Shown here: positions 41,459-49,968 of the stretch, piece by piece
Position numbering within the stretch: the first letter of the stretch is position 1
How the letters are laid out: the number at the start of each line of letters is the position of its first letter
Source: Rugosimonospora acidiphila
GTDB taxonomy: Bacteria; Actinomycetota; Actinomycetes; Mycobacteriales; Micromonosporaceae
Direction: 5' to 3'
Length of the DNA stretch: 64,000 nucleotides
Assembly (NCBI RefSeq): GCF_039543385.1
Contig: NZ_BAABJQ010000003.1
Span: forward strand, 434,001 to 498,000
Made by a program: the position numbers and the translations under genes
The notes under the pieces: model-generated
Told to the model about the DNA's origin: nothing
Databases searched by the model: none
What the model saw: only the letters and a program-made list of their open reading frames with translations

Positions 41459-42989
41459 CGAAGATCACCTCACCGCGTAGCACCGTCCGGCGGCACACCG
41501 GCAACGCCGGCTCCGGCTCCTCCGCCTGCGAACTCAGCAACGCCGGCAACCCGCCGGACACCCCCGCCGCGTCCCACACCGCGAACGTGGCCGGCGCACC
41601 CGGTGACAGCACACCGTCCTCATCCCGGCGCACCGCCCGCCAACCACCCCGGGTATGCGCCGCGAACGCCGTACGCACCCCCACCCGGTACACCGGGTTG
41701 TGATGAAGCATCGCCGCCCGCACCGTCCCCCACGGATCCAACGGCGTCACCGGCGAATCCGAACCGAAAGCCAACGACACCCCCACCCCCGCCAACGCCC
41801 CGATCGGATTCGCCGCCATCGACCGGGCAGCCCCCAACCGCTGCGCGTACATCCCATGCTCCCCGCCCCACAACCGGTCGAACGCCGGCTGCATGCTGGC
41901 CACCACCCCGAACGACACCAACCCCGCGATCAGCTGCTTGTCCACGATCTCCACATGCTCCACCCGGTGCCGAGCCTCCCGGATCGCGTCCACCCCCACC
42001 TGCGCCGCCGCCAACCCGAAACCCGCCAGCACCGTCGCGATCGCCCGATCCCCGATCGCGTGGAACCCGCCCTGCACCCCCAGCCGCGTGCAGTCCACCA
42101 GATGCCCCGCGACCTGATCCGCCGTCAGGTACCCATGCCCGCACGTGTCCGCGTCCACGTACCGCACCCGCAGATGCGCCGTCTGCGACCCCAGCGCCCC
42201 GTCCGCGTACAGATCACCACCGGCACCCACCGCACCCAACTCCCGCGCCTTACCGGCCGCGCCCAACTCCCCCCAGTACCCGTACACCTCCGGCAAACCC
42301 CGCCCACCCAACGCCAACACGCTGGTGAAATCCTCCTCACTGGAGGTACCGGGCCCACCGCACTCATGCACCGCCGCGATCCCCAACGACGCCGCCCGCC
42401 GCAACGCCGCCGTCTGCGCCTCCCGCCGCGCCGACACCGACAACGAACCCAACGCCACCTCACGCACCGCGTGATGCGCGTCCTGACGCAACCACCCCCG
42501 CGCGTTCCAACCCAGCAAGGACGGGTCCGCCACCGCCAACAACGCCGTCGACACCACCGCCGAATGCACACTGGCCTGCGACAGGTACACCCGCCGACCA
42601 CCCGCCGCCCGATCCAACTCCGGCGCCGAGGGAGGCTCCCGCACCGGCCACCCCGACTCGTCCCAACCGTGCCCGATCACCACGGCATCACCCGGCAACC
42701 CCGCCGCGAACTCCGACACCCGGCGCAACACCTCCGCCGCCGAGGACACCCCCGACAGATCAAGGCCCAACAGCGCCATCCCGGTACTGGTGGCATGCAC
42801 ATGCGCGTCCACGAACGCCGGAGTGACCAGCGAACCGGCCAGATCAACCACCCGATCGGCGGACGGCTCGTCACCGGCCTCACCCAACCAGGCGATGCGC
42901 CCATCGCGCACCAACACAGCGGTAGCCCGAGGATCGGCCGGACTGTAGACACGGCCGTTGCGGTACAAGGTACTTGGGGTCATACCCAT
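41442..42989 (-). CDS. YtcJ-like amidohydrolase
   Basis: This 515-residue metal-dependent hydrolase has VTPAFVDAHVHATSTGMALL (HxH metal site), the later histidine GGFHAIGDRAIATVLA, RVEHVEIVDKQLI and the catalytic Asp in LAFGSDSPVTPLDPW. The family (amidohydrolase 3, YtcJ) hydrolyses N-acyl or cyclic amide bonds. Its ATG overlaps the kdd stop by one base (TGATG), so it is translated with the aminomutase genes. A starting role such as opening a lactam or deacylating an N-acyl lysine is possible but unproven. An alternative ATG lies 6 bp downstream. Confidence 0.85.
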   Translation of the reverse strand: MGMTPSTLYRNGRVYSPADPRATAVLVRDGRIAWLGEAGDEPSADRVVDLAGSLVTPAFVDAHVHATSTGMALLGLDLSGVSSAAEVLRRVSEFAAGLPGDAVVIGHGWDESGWPVREPPSAPELDRAAGGRRVYLSQASVHSAVVSTALLAVADPSLLGWNARGWLRQDAHHAVREVALGSLSVSARREAQTAALRRAASLGIAAVHECGGPGTSSEEDFTSVLALGGRGLPEVYGYWGELGAAGKARELGAVGAGGDLYADGALGSQTAHLRVRYVDADTCGHGYLTADQVAGHLVDCTRLGVQGGFHAIGDRAIATVLAGFGLAAAQVGVDAIREARHRVEHVEIVDKQLIAGLVSFGVVASMQPAFDRLWGGEHGMYAQRLGAARSMAANPIGALAGVGVSLAFGSDSPVTPLDPWGTVRAAMLHHNPVYRVGVRTAFAAHTRGGWRAVRRDEDGVLSPGAPATFAVWDAAGVSGGLPALLSSQAEEPEPALPVCRRTVLRGEVIFDGEQA

Positions 42990-44074
42990 CAGTCTGACGC
43001 CGCCGGCGAACCAACGACGCAACCCCCCACCGGCGCGCCGAACCCGACCGGCACCCGATCCGGCCACAACCGCCGCCCGAACAACCCCGCCACCCCCGGC
43101 ACCGTACGCACCAGCTCCAGCGCGTACCCCGCATGACCCGGCACGTACCCGTTCCCGATCAGCATCGTCACGTCCGCCGCCAACCCCTCCGCGCCCAACG
43201 CCGCCGCCGAGAACGACGTCGCCATGCTGAAGAACACCACCGTGCCCCCCGCCGCGGCGGCCAGCACCGCCCCGTGCTCGCAGCCCGGCACGTCCACGCA
43301 CACCACCACCACATCCACCGGCTCGCCGACCGCCGCGGCCAGGCCCACCGGATCCCGGGCATCGGCCACCACCACCCGATCCGCCAACCCCGACCCGCGC
43401 AGCAACCCCGCCTCACGCTCATCCGGCACCACGCCCACGGTCAGCGCCGCACCCGCCCGCCGCGCCGCCGCCAGCGACAGGCACCCGCTCTTACCCGCCC
43501 CGCCCAGCACCGCCACCCGAGGCCGCTCATACCCGGCCACCACCCGTGCCGTCAACGCCGGCGCCCCACACACGTCCAACACCGCCAGCGCCAACGCGGC
43601 GTCCAGATCCGCCGGCAGCACCGCCGCCACCGACCGGCCGAACAGGATCGCGTGACCACTGCACGGCACCTGCTCCGTCAGGCCGTCCCATCCGACCAGC
43701 CCGTCGCCGACCACCAGCGGCGTCAACGTCAGCGACACCAGCGTGGCCACCCGGTCGCCCGGCACCAGTCCCAGCGGCGAATCCGGCCCGACCTCCTGCA
43801 CCGTGCCGATCAGCATGCCGCCCGAGCCGGTCACCGGATTGTGCATCTTGCCCCGTGAGGTGATGATCTCCAGCACCTCCGCCCGCACCGCGTCACCGTC
43901 GCCACCGTGCTTCTCCGACAACTGCCGGAAACTGGCCGCGTCCAGATTGAGCCGCTCCACCGCGACCCGCACCTCGTCCCGGCCGACCGCCGGCGACGCG
44001 TCCAACCGGCTCGCCGCCTGCGGCAACACGCCCGCCGGCTCGATCACCCGATGCAACCCGATAGCTGAGGTCAT
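42989..44074 (-). CDS. kdd: L-erythro-3,5-diaminohexanoate dehydrogenase
   Basis: This 361-residue NAD-dependent enzyme oxidatively deaminates 3,5-diaminohexanoate to 5-amino-3-oxohexanoate. The sequence shows GLHRVIEPAGVLPQAASRLD, ITSRGKMHNPVTGSGGMLIG, and the Rossmann motif VAVLGGAGKSGCLSLAAARR, the Kdd pattern. A GAGGGGCGGA ribosome-binding site precedes the ATG. It opens the minus-strand operon and is divergent from kamA with 174 bp between. Confidence 0.92.
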   Translation of the reverse strand: MTSAIGLHRVIEPAGVLPQAASRLDASPAVGRDEVRVAVERLNLDAASFRQLSEKHGGDGDAVRAEVLEIITSRGKMHNPVTGSGGMLIGTVQEVGPDSPLGLVPGDRVATLVSLTLTPLVVGDGLVGWDGLTEQVPCSGHAILFGRSVAAVLPADLDAALALAVLDVCGAPALTARVVAGYERPRVAVLGGAGKSGCLSLAAARRAGAALTVGVVPDEREAGLLRGSGLADRVVVADARDPVGLAAAVGEPVDVVVVCVDVPGCEHGAVLAAAAGGTVVFFSMATSFSAAALGAEGLAADVTMLIGNGYVPGHAGYALELVRTVPGVAGLFGRRLWPDRVPVGFGAPVGGCVVGSPAASD

Positions 44075-44174
44075 TCCGCCGCCCCTCGAACGTCGCCACG
44101 ATGGGCGCCGATCATCTCAAATCCGCGCCGAGCGTCCGAAACTTTGCCGCACGATCGTCACAAACGAAAAGACT

Positions 44175-44200
44175 TCCTGTACCTTGAAGTGGTAACAGGA
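44175..44200. promoter_or_regulatory. Inverted repeat in the kdd-kamA divergent promoter
   Basis: TCCTGT and ACAGGA are perfect arms 14 nt apart in the AT-richer part of the intergenic region. A candidate operator for joint control of both units. Confidence 0.4.
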
Positions 44201-44248
44201 TATCTTCCACCTCCGTCTGGTCAACCGGGCCAAGTCGAGGGAGGCACC

Positions 44249-45661
44249 GTGGCCATCACCCACTCACCGACAGCCGTGATCGCTCCACCCCGCCCCGCCC
44301 CGGCGAGCTCCGGCGCCGGCCAACCCCACGAGTACCGCCGCCGCGAACTCGTCGAACCCGACTGGACCCGACTGCCCGGCTGGCGCCACGTCACCCGGCA
44401 GGAATGGGAATCCGCCCAGTGGCAACGCGCCCACTGCGTCAAGAGCGTCCGCGGCCTGCGCGACGTCTACGGCGACCTGATCGAGGAACGGTTCTACGCC
44501 GACCTGGAAGCCGACCAGCGCACCAACGCCACCATGTCCATGCTGGTACCACCCCAGATGATCAACACCATGGTGCCCCACACCGTCCCCGACATCCACC
44601 GGCTCTACGCCGACCCCGTGCGCCGCTACATGCTGCCCGTCGCCTCCGACCGGCGCACCGACTGGCCCAGCCACCCCTACGCCACCCGCGACTCCCTGCA
44701 CGAGCACGACATGTGGGTCGCCGAAGGGCTCACCCACCGCTACCCCACCAAGGTGCTCGCCGAACTGCTCTCCACCTGCCCCCAGTACTGCGGCCACTGC
44801 ACCCGCATGGACCTGGTCGGCAACTCCACCCCGGCGGTCAAGAAGCTGCGGCTGACCCCACGCCCCACCGACCGGTACGACGGAATCATCAGCTACCTGC
44901 GCACCCACCCCGGAGTCCGCGACGTCGTCGTCTCCGGCGGCGACGTCGCCAACGTGCCCTGGCGTCACCTGGAAACCTTCCTCACCCGGCTGCTGGCCAT
45001 CGACACCGTCCGCGACATCCGCCTGGCCACCAAGGCGCTCATGGGCCTACCCCAGCACTGGCTGCAACCCGACGTCGTCGAGGGCCTCGGCCGGGTCGCC
45101 ACCATCGCCGCCCAGCGTGGCGTCAACCTCGCCATCCACACCCACATCAACCACGTCAACTCGCTGACCCCGCTGGTCGCCCGCGCCGCGCAGACCGCCC
45201 GGCAGGTCGGCGTGCGCGACGTGCGCAACCAGGGCGTGCTCCTGCGCGGGGTCAACGCCAGCGGCCTCGACCTGCTCGAACTGTGCTTCGCGCTGCAGGG
45301 CGAGGCCGGCATCCTGCCGTACTACTTCTACATGTGCGACATGATCCCCGGCGCCGAGCACTGGCGGGTCGCCGTGTGGCAGGCGCAGGACCTCCAGCAC
45401 GACATCATGGGATACCTGCCCGGATACGCCACCCCGCGCATCGTGTGCGACGTACCCTTCGTCGGTAAGCGCTGGGTACACATGCTCACCGAGTACGACC
45501 GGGAGCACGGCATCTCGTACTGGACGAAGAACTACCGCACCTCGATCGAGCGCGACGACGCCGACGCGCTCGTCCGTCGGTATCCCTACTACGACCCGAT
45601 CGACACCCTGCCCCCGTCCGGGCAACGGTGGTGGCGCAAGCAGGAGTGTCACGTCGACTGA
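44249..45661 (+). CDS. kamA: Lysine 2,3-aminomutase (radical SAM)
   Basis: This 470-residue protein has the radical-SAM cluster CPQYCGHC (Cys177, Cys181, Cys184), followed by DVVVSGGDVANVPWRHLETF, RLATKALMGLPQHWLQPDVV and the PLP-region motif DVRNQGVLLRGVNA. It should convert L-lysine to L-beta-lysine using PLP, SAM and a 4Fe-4S cluster. The GTG at 44249 has GAGGGAGG upstream; the frame extends further but without similarity. Because KamDE and Kdd are encoded next door, a catabolic role is preferred over EF-P modification (EpmB). Confidence 0.9.
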   Translation: MAITHSPTAVIAPPRPAPASSGAGQPHEYRRRELVEPDWTRLPGWRHVTRQEWESAQWQRAHCVKSVRGLRDVYGDLIEERFYADLEADQRTNATMSMLVPPQMINTMVPHTVPDIHRLYADPVRRYMLPVASDRRTDWPSHPYATRDSLHEHDMWVAEGLTHRYPTKVLAELLSTCPQYCGHCTRMDLVGNSTPAVKKLRLTPRPTDRYDGIISYLRTHPGVRDVVVSGGDVANVPWRHLETFLTRLLAIDTVRDIRLATKALMGLPQHWLQPDVVEGLGRVATIAAQRGVNLAIHTHINHVNSLTPLVARAAQTARQVGVRDVRNQGVLLRGVNASGLDLLELCFALQGEAGILPYYFYMCDMIPGAEHWRVAVWQAQDLQHDIMGYLPGYATPRIVCDVPFVGKRWVHMLTEYDREHGISYWTKNYRTSIERDDADALVRRYPYYDPIDTLPPSGQRWWRKQECHVD

Positions 45662-45692
45662 CCCGGTCGGGTCGACCCAACCTTTTCCCAGC

Positions 45693-45727
45693 CCCTGAGG
45701 CCCGGCCGATCTGGCCGGGCCTCAGGG
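45693..45727 (+). terminator. Strong hairpin after kamA
   Basis: A perfect 15-bp stem (CCCTGAGGCCCGGCC with its complement), 5-nt loop, then TGTTTC, 31 bp past the kamA stop. Confidence 0.75.
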
Positions 45728-45824
45728 TGTTTCGGTGAAACTCCTTTTTGCTTTTGACCTTTGAGGTCGGTGGACATCGGGGTCACACTCCCTACGGCAT
45801 CCTAGGACGCTAGGTTGTGATCGA

Positions 45825-46376
45825 TCAGGCGCCGGAGCGCAGTCCGGCGACCACGACATCGACCAGCCGGCCGAAGCTCTCGTCCAGATCCTCCCGGTAC
45901 CCGAACCCGCCGGCCGCCTCCAGCACCGCGAAGCCGTGCACGCTGGAGCGCAGGATTCTGGCCGCGTGGATCGCCTCCGCCCCCTCCAGCCGGTAGCCCC
46001 TCAGCACCGCGAGCACGACGGCGAGCAGGTCCTCCCGGCGTCCGGCCGCCGGGGGCGGCGCGACCAGCAGTCCCGCCCGGTTCGGGAACTCCACCAGGTA
46101 CGCCCGGTACGCCCCCATCAACGCCCGCACCGCCTCGTCGCCGGACACCCCGATCACCGCCTGACGGACCCGGTCCGACAGGCCCGCGATCCCCTCGCCG
46201 GCCACCCGCTCACGCAGATCCGGCAGCCCGGCCACGTGCTTGTACAGCGACGGCGTGGCCACCCCCGCCGCCTCGGCCACCCGGGCCAGCGTCAACCCGT
46301 CCAGGCCCGACTGATCCACGATCGACAGCCCCAGCTCCACTACCTTGTCCACGGTCAGGCCTGCGCGCCGAGGCAT
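45825..46376 (-). CDS. TetR-family regulator (WHG-type C-terminal domain)
   Basis: This 183-residue protein has an N-terminal TetR helix-turn-helix (TVDKVVELGLSIVDQSGLDG, then LARVAEAAGVATPSLYKHVA) and a C-terminal domain with the SSVHGFAVLEAAGGFG signature of the TetR-WHG group. The ATG at 46376 lies 6 nt after GGAGGA; the GTG two codons upstream is too close to that site. A perfect palindrome upstream is a likely autoregulatory operator. It does not share a promoter with kamA, so control of the lysine genes is not implied. Confidence 0.85.
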   Translation of the reverse strand: MPRRAGLTVDKVVELGLSIVDQSGLDGLTLARVAEAAGVATPSLYKHVAGLPDLRERVAGEGIAGLSDRVRQAVIGVSGDEAVRALMGAYRAYLVEFPNRAGLLVAPPPAAGRREDLLAVVLAVLRGYRLEGAEAIHAARILRSSVHGFAVLEAAGGFGYREDLDESFGRLVDVVVAGLRSGA

Positions 46377-46401
46377 CCGCACTCCTCCAGAGATCCGGTA
46401 C

Positions 46402-46418
46402 GGCTAACAATGTTAGCC
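46402..46418. promoter_or_regulatory. Perfect operator-like palindrome
   Basis: GGCTAAC-AAT-GTTAGCC, 7-bp perfect arms with a 3-nt centre, between the TetR gene and the divergent phosphatase gene; the typical size of a TetR operator. Confidence 0.6.
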
Positions 46419-46484
46419 TAACGGCTATCGCCTGTGTCACAAGAGGGGGCCTCTCGCCGACGCCAGATTTGCCGGTATCCGACA

Positions 46485-47075
46485 ATGGACGACGTGGGTG
46501 ACATCATTTTGATCCGGCACGGCCAGACCGAGTGGAGCGCGAACGGGCGGCACACGTCGTACACCGACCTGCCCCTGACGCCCGATGGCGAACGGGAGGC
46601 CGAGGCCCTGCGCCCGGGGCTTGCCGGCCGGCGGATCGGCGCCGTGCTGTCCAGCCCGCTACGCCGAGCGCGGCGCACCGCCGAACTGGCCGGGCTGACG
46701 GTCACCGAGACCTCCGACGACCTGGCCGAGTGGAACTACGGCGCGTACGAGGGGATCACCTCGAAGCAGATCCACGAGGGGCGCCCCGACTGGAGCCTGT
46801 GGCGCGACGGCTGCCCCGAGGGCGAGTCGCCGGAGCAGGTCGGCGCGAGGATGGACCGGGCCCTGGCCCGGGCCCGCGAGCTGGCGGCCGGGGACGACGA
46901 CGTGGTACTCGTCGGGCACGGCCACTCGCTGCGGGTGTGCGGCGCCCGCTGGATCGGCCTGGACGCCTCGCACGGCGCCGGCCTGCTGCTGAGCACCGCC
47001 ACCGTCTCGGCGCTCGGCTTCGAGCACCACCTGCCCGCGATCGTGCTCTGGAACGCGCCGGTCGGCGCCGCCTGA
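46485..47075 (+). CDS. Histidine phosphatase (phosphoglycerate mutase-like)
   Basis: This 196-residue protein has the RHG motif (IILIRHGQTEW) with the nucleophilic His, RPDWSLWRDGCPEGESPEQV in the middle and the second catalytic His in VVLVGHGHSLRVCGARWIG. Members dephosphorylate small metabolites; this size and pattern resemble acid phosphatases of the SixA/CobC/PhoE type rather than glycolytic mutase. It is divergent from the TetR gene and may be its target. The ATG is tentative; a GTG 9 bp later is also possible. Confidence 0.82.
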   Translation: MDDVGDIILIRHGQTEWSANGRHTSYTDLPLTPDGEREAEALRPGLAGRRIGAVLSSPLRRARRTAELAGLTVTETSDDLAEWNYGAYEGITSKQIHEGRPDWSLWRDGCPEGESPEQVGARMDRALARARELAAGDDDVVLVGHGHSLRVCGARWIGLDASHGAGLLLSTATVSALGFEHHLPAIVLWNAPVGAA

Positions 47076-47100
47076 GACCTCGGCCTGGGCCCGCCGCGAA

Positions 47101-47547
47101 CTACCGGCCGACCGGCGCGGCCCGGCCCTCGTACGGCGTGGACAGCACCACCGTCGTGCGGGTGGTCACGTTCACCGCGGTGCGGATCTCCTGCAGCAGC
47201 CGCTCCAGGTCGCTCGGGCTCTTGACCCGCACCAGCAGCAGGTAGAAGTCCTCCCCCGCGACCGAGTAGCAGGACTCGATCTCGGGCAGCCCGGACAGCC
47301 GCTCCGGCGCGTCGTCGGGCGCCGCCGGGTCGATCGGCCGGATCGCCACGAACGCGGTCAGCGGCAGCCCGATGGCCTCATAGTCGATCCGCGCCGCGTA
47401 CCCCTTGATCACGCCGCGCTGCTCCAGCCGGCGGACTCGCTGGTGCACCGCCGACACCGACAGCCCGACCCGCTCGGCCAGGTCGGTGTACGACAGCCGG
47501 CCGTCCCCGGACAGCGCGGTCAGAATCGCGCGGTCGATCGCCTCCAC
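47101..47547 (-). CDS. Lrp/AsnC-family transcriptional regulator
   Basis: This 148-residue protein has an N-terminal helix-turn-helix (AILTALSGDGRLSYTDLAER, then VGLSVSAVHQRVRRLEQRGV) and a RAM ligand-binding domain (LTAFVAIRPID through SCYSVAGEDFYLLLVRVKSP). Lrp-type proteins sense amino acids. A TAGGTT box 7 nt before the GTG marks a leaderless promoter; the longer frame upstream lacks similarity. It is divergent from an MFS transporter gene that it may regulate. Confidence 0.88.
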   Translation of the reverse strand: MEAIDRAILTALSGDGRLSYTDLAERVGLSVSAVHQRVRRLEQRGVIKGYAARIDYEAIGLPLTAFVAIRPIDPAAPDDAPERLSGLPEIESCYSVAGEDFYLLLVRVKSPSDLERLLQEIRTAVNVTTRTTVVLSTPYEGRAAPVGR

Positions 47548-47554
47548 GGCGAAG

Positions 47555-47560
47555 AACCTA
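47555..47560 (-). promoter_or_regulatory. -10 box TAGGTT of the Lrp-type gene
   Basis: Minus strand: TAGGTT, 7 nt, GTG at 47547; no ribosome-binding site. Confidence 0.5.
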
Positions 47561-47696
47561 CCCGCCCCCGCGCCGCCGCGCGGACGCCCCCCGGCGGCGC
47601 CCGCCTCCGCCAGCCGCCGACCTCCTGGTTTGCCGATTCGCGGCATCGGGAAGCCAAAGATCGGCTACGGCCGCGGCATGACATGGGGAGCGTGAC

Positions 47697-49235
47697 ATGG
47701 TCGATACGGCGAACAGCGATGCGGCGAACAGCGATGCGACGGCGAACGGGGAAATCGTCCGGACCGACGTCCCGGCCAGGCTGGACCGCCTGCCCTGGGC
47801 CCGCTGGCACTGGTTAATCATCATCGGGCTCGGCACCGTCTGGATCCTGGACGGGCTCGAGGTCACCATCGTCGGCAACCTGTCCGGGCAGCTGGCCAAG
47901 GCCGGCAGCGGCGTGCACATCACGGCCAGCCAGGTCAGCGGCTTCGGCGCGGCGTCCTATGTGGCCGGTGCGTGCGTCGGGGCGCTGTTCTTCGGCTGGC
48001 TGACCGACCGGTTCGGCCGCAAGAAGCTGTTCATGATCACGCTGGGCGTGTACCTGGCGGCCACCGCGGCCACCGCGCTGTCGTTCAGCTCCTGGTGGTT
48101 CTTCCTGTTCCGGTTCCTCACCGGCCTGGGCATCGGCGGCGAGTACGCGGCGATCAACTCGGCCATCGACGAGCTCATCCCGGCCCGCCACCGCGGCCGG
48201 GTCGACCTGGCCATCAACGGCACGTTCTGGCTCGGCGCGGCGATCGGCGCCGTGGTGACCATCCCGGTACTCAACGACTTCCCGGTCAACGTCGGTTGGC
48301 GGCTGGCGTTCGGCCTGGGCGTCGTACTCGGCCTGGTGATCCTGCTGGTGCGCCGCAACGTGCCGGAGAGCCCCCGCTGGCTGTTCATCCACGGCCGGGG
48401 CCGCGAGGCGGAGGAACTGGTCGGCGGCATCGAGCAGCGGATCGAACAGCAGACCGGCGAGCGGCTCGAGAAGCCGGACCGCTTCATCAGCATCCGCCAG
48501 CGCCGCTCCATCGGACTGTGGACGATCGTGCGCACCCTGTTCGCCCGGTACCCCAAGCGCTCGATCCTGGGGCTGTCGCTGTTCATCGGGCAGGCGTTCC
48601 TCTACAACGCGGTCACCTTCGGCTTCGCCCAGATCCTGGAGACGTTCTTCAAGGTGCCCTCCGGTTCGACCGGCTGGTACTACCTGATGATCGCCGGCGG
48701 CAACCTGCTCGGGCCACTGCTGCTCGGGCCCCTGTTCGACACCGTCGGGCGCCGTCCCATGATCGCCGGTAGCTACCTGCTGTCCGGCCTGCTGCTGCTG
48801 GGCACCGCCTGGCTGTTCCACACCGGCGTACTCGGCGCCCTGTCCCTGACCCTGTGCTGGTGCGTGGTGCTGTTCTTCGCCTCGGCCGGGGCCAGCGCCG
48901 CCTACCTGACCGTCAGCGAGGTCTTCCCGATGGAGACCCGGGCACTGGCCATCGCGGTGTTCTACGCCGTCGGTACGGCCGCCGGCGGGATCACCGGGCC
49001 GCTGCTGTTCGCCAAGCTCGTGGGCACCGGAAAGGTCGGCGACACCGTGCTGGCGTTCACCGTCGGCGCCATCCTGATGATCCTCGCCGGGCTGGTGGAG
49101 GCCGCCATCGGCGTCAAGGCCGAGCGGCGCAGCCTGGAGGACCTGGCCACCCCGCTGACCGCCGAGCCGTCCGACTCCGGCGCACCCCACCAGCCCGGAA
49201 CCCGAACGGACGGTAGCGGTCTGGCTACGGTTTGA
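47697..49235 (+). CDS. MFS transporter (metabolite:H+ symporter type)
   Basis: This 512-residue protein has 12 predicted segments: GTVWILDGLEVTIVGNLSGQ (TM1), GWLTDRFGRKKLFMITLGVY (motif A), GLGIGGEYAAINSAIDELIP and PESPRWLFIHGRGREAEELV. This pattern belongs to the sugar/carboxylate symporter group. The N-terminal tail repeats ANSDA twice. Codon 40 is the rare leucine codon TTA. Substrate unknown; the adjacent Lrp-type regulator suggests an amino acid or organic acid. Confidence 0.85.
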   Translation: MVDTANSDAANSDATANGEIVRTDVPARLDRLPWARWHWLIIIGLGTVWILDGLEVTIVGNLSGQLAKAGSGVHITASQVSGFGAASYVAGACVGALFFGWLTDRFGRKKLFMITLGVYLAATAATALSFSSWWFFLFRFLTGLGIGGEYAAINSAIDELIPARHRGRVDLAINGTFWLGAAIGAVVTIPVLNDFPVNVGWRLAFGLGVVLGLVILLVRRNVPESPRWLFIHGRGREAEELVGGIEQRIEQQTGERLEKPDRFISIRQRRSIGLWTIVRTLFARYPKRSILGLSLFIGQAFLYNAVTFGFAQILETFFKVPSGSTGWYYLMIAGGNLLGPLLLGPLFDTVGRRPMIAGSYLLSGLLLLGTAWLFHTGVLGALSLTLCWCVVLFFASAGASAAYLTVSEVFPMETRALAIAVFYAVGTAAGGITGPLLFAKLVGTGKVGDTVLAFTVGAILMILAGLVEAAIGVKAERRSLEDLATPLTAEPSDSGAPHQPGTRTDGSGLATV

Positions 49236-49265
49236 CGGCGGTGGCCGAGGGTATGTGGCGGCGCC

Positions 49266-49880
49266 ATGAAGGTCAACGCGGCAATCATCTACTACTCGGC
49301 CACCGGCATCACCTACCAGATGGCGCTGGCGGCGCAGGAGGCCGCCCAGAAGGCGGGTGCCGAGGTGCGCCTGCGCAAGGTGCGCGAACTGGCCCCCGAC
49401 GAGGCGGTCTCGTCCAACGAGGGCTGGGCCGCGCACCGGCTGGCCACCCAGGAGGTACCGGAGGCCACCCTGGACGATCTCGACTGGGCCCAGGCGGTCA
49501 TCTTCGGCACACCGACCCGGTACGGCAACGTCGCCGCCCAGCTCAAGCAGTTCATCGACACGACCGGGTCGATGTGGGCGCAGGGCAAGCTGGCCAACAA
49601 GGTCTACTCCGGGTTCTGCTCCACCGCCACCGCGCACGGCGGCCAGGAGTCCACCCTGCTGGCCCTGTTCAACACGGTGTACCACTGGGGCGGCATCGTG
49701 ATCACCCCCGGGTACACCGAGCCCGGCCAGTTCGTCAGCGGCAACCCGTACGGCGGCTCGCACACCAGCAACAACGGGACGCTGCCCCCCGACCAGGTGG
49801 CGCTGACCGCGACCGCGCTGACCACGACCCGGGCGGTCAACCTCGCCCAGTCGCTGGCCCAGACCACCGCCGGGCAGTAG
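49266..49880 (+). CDS. wrbA: NAD(P)H:quinone oxidoreductase, WrbA type
   Basis: This 204-residue flavodoxin-like protein has the FMN phosphate loop (IIYYSATGITYQMALAAQEA), GTPTRYGNVAAQLKQFIDTT and STATAHGGQESTLLALFNTV, all typical of WrbA. It carries out two-electron reduction of quinones, which limits redox cycling. It follows the MFS gene after 30 bp with no clear promoter, so it may be cotranscribed. A hairpin follows. Confidence 0.9.
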   Translation: MKVNAAIIYYSATGITYQMALAAQEAAQKAGAEVRLRKVRELAPDEAVSSNEGWAAHRLATQEVPEATLDDLDWAQAVIFGTPTRYGNVAAQLKQFIDTTGSMWAQGKLANKVYSGFCSTATAHGGQESTLLALFNTVYHWGGIVITPGYTEPGQFVSGNPYGGSHTSNNGTLPPDQVALTATALTTTRAVNLAQSLAQTTAGQ

Positions 49881-49926
49881 GTCGACGCCTCGCAACAGGC
49901 CACGGACCTGGCCCCTGACTCACCCG

Positions 49927-49955
49927 TGCGGCGCCGGAGCCACCCCGGCGCCGCA
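49927..49955. terminator. Hairpin between wrbA and the convergent dehydrogenase
   Basis: TGCGGCGCCGG and CCGGCGCCGCA, perfect 11-bp arms with a 7-nt loop, in the convergent gap. Confidence 0.55.
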
Positions 49956-49968
49956 TCGGTGCGACGGC

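Noticed and set aside
39911..42328. 805-codon plus-strand frame
   Set aside because: Antisense to kamD and the amidohydrolase, low-complexity His/Arg/Pro composition.
44249..45661. EpmB-type aminomutase for EF-P modification
   Set aside because: No epmA or efp nearby; the gene lies with kamDE, kdd and kal.
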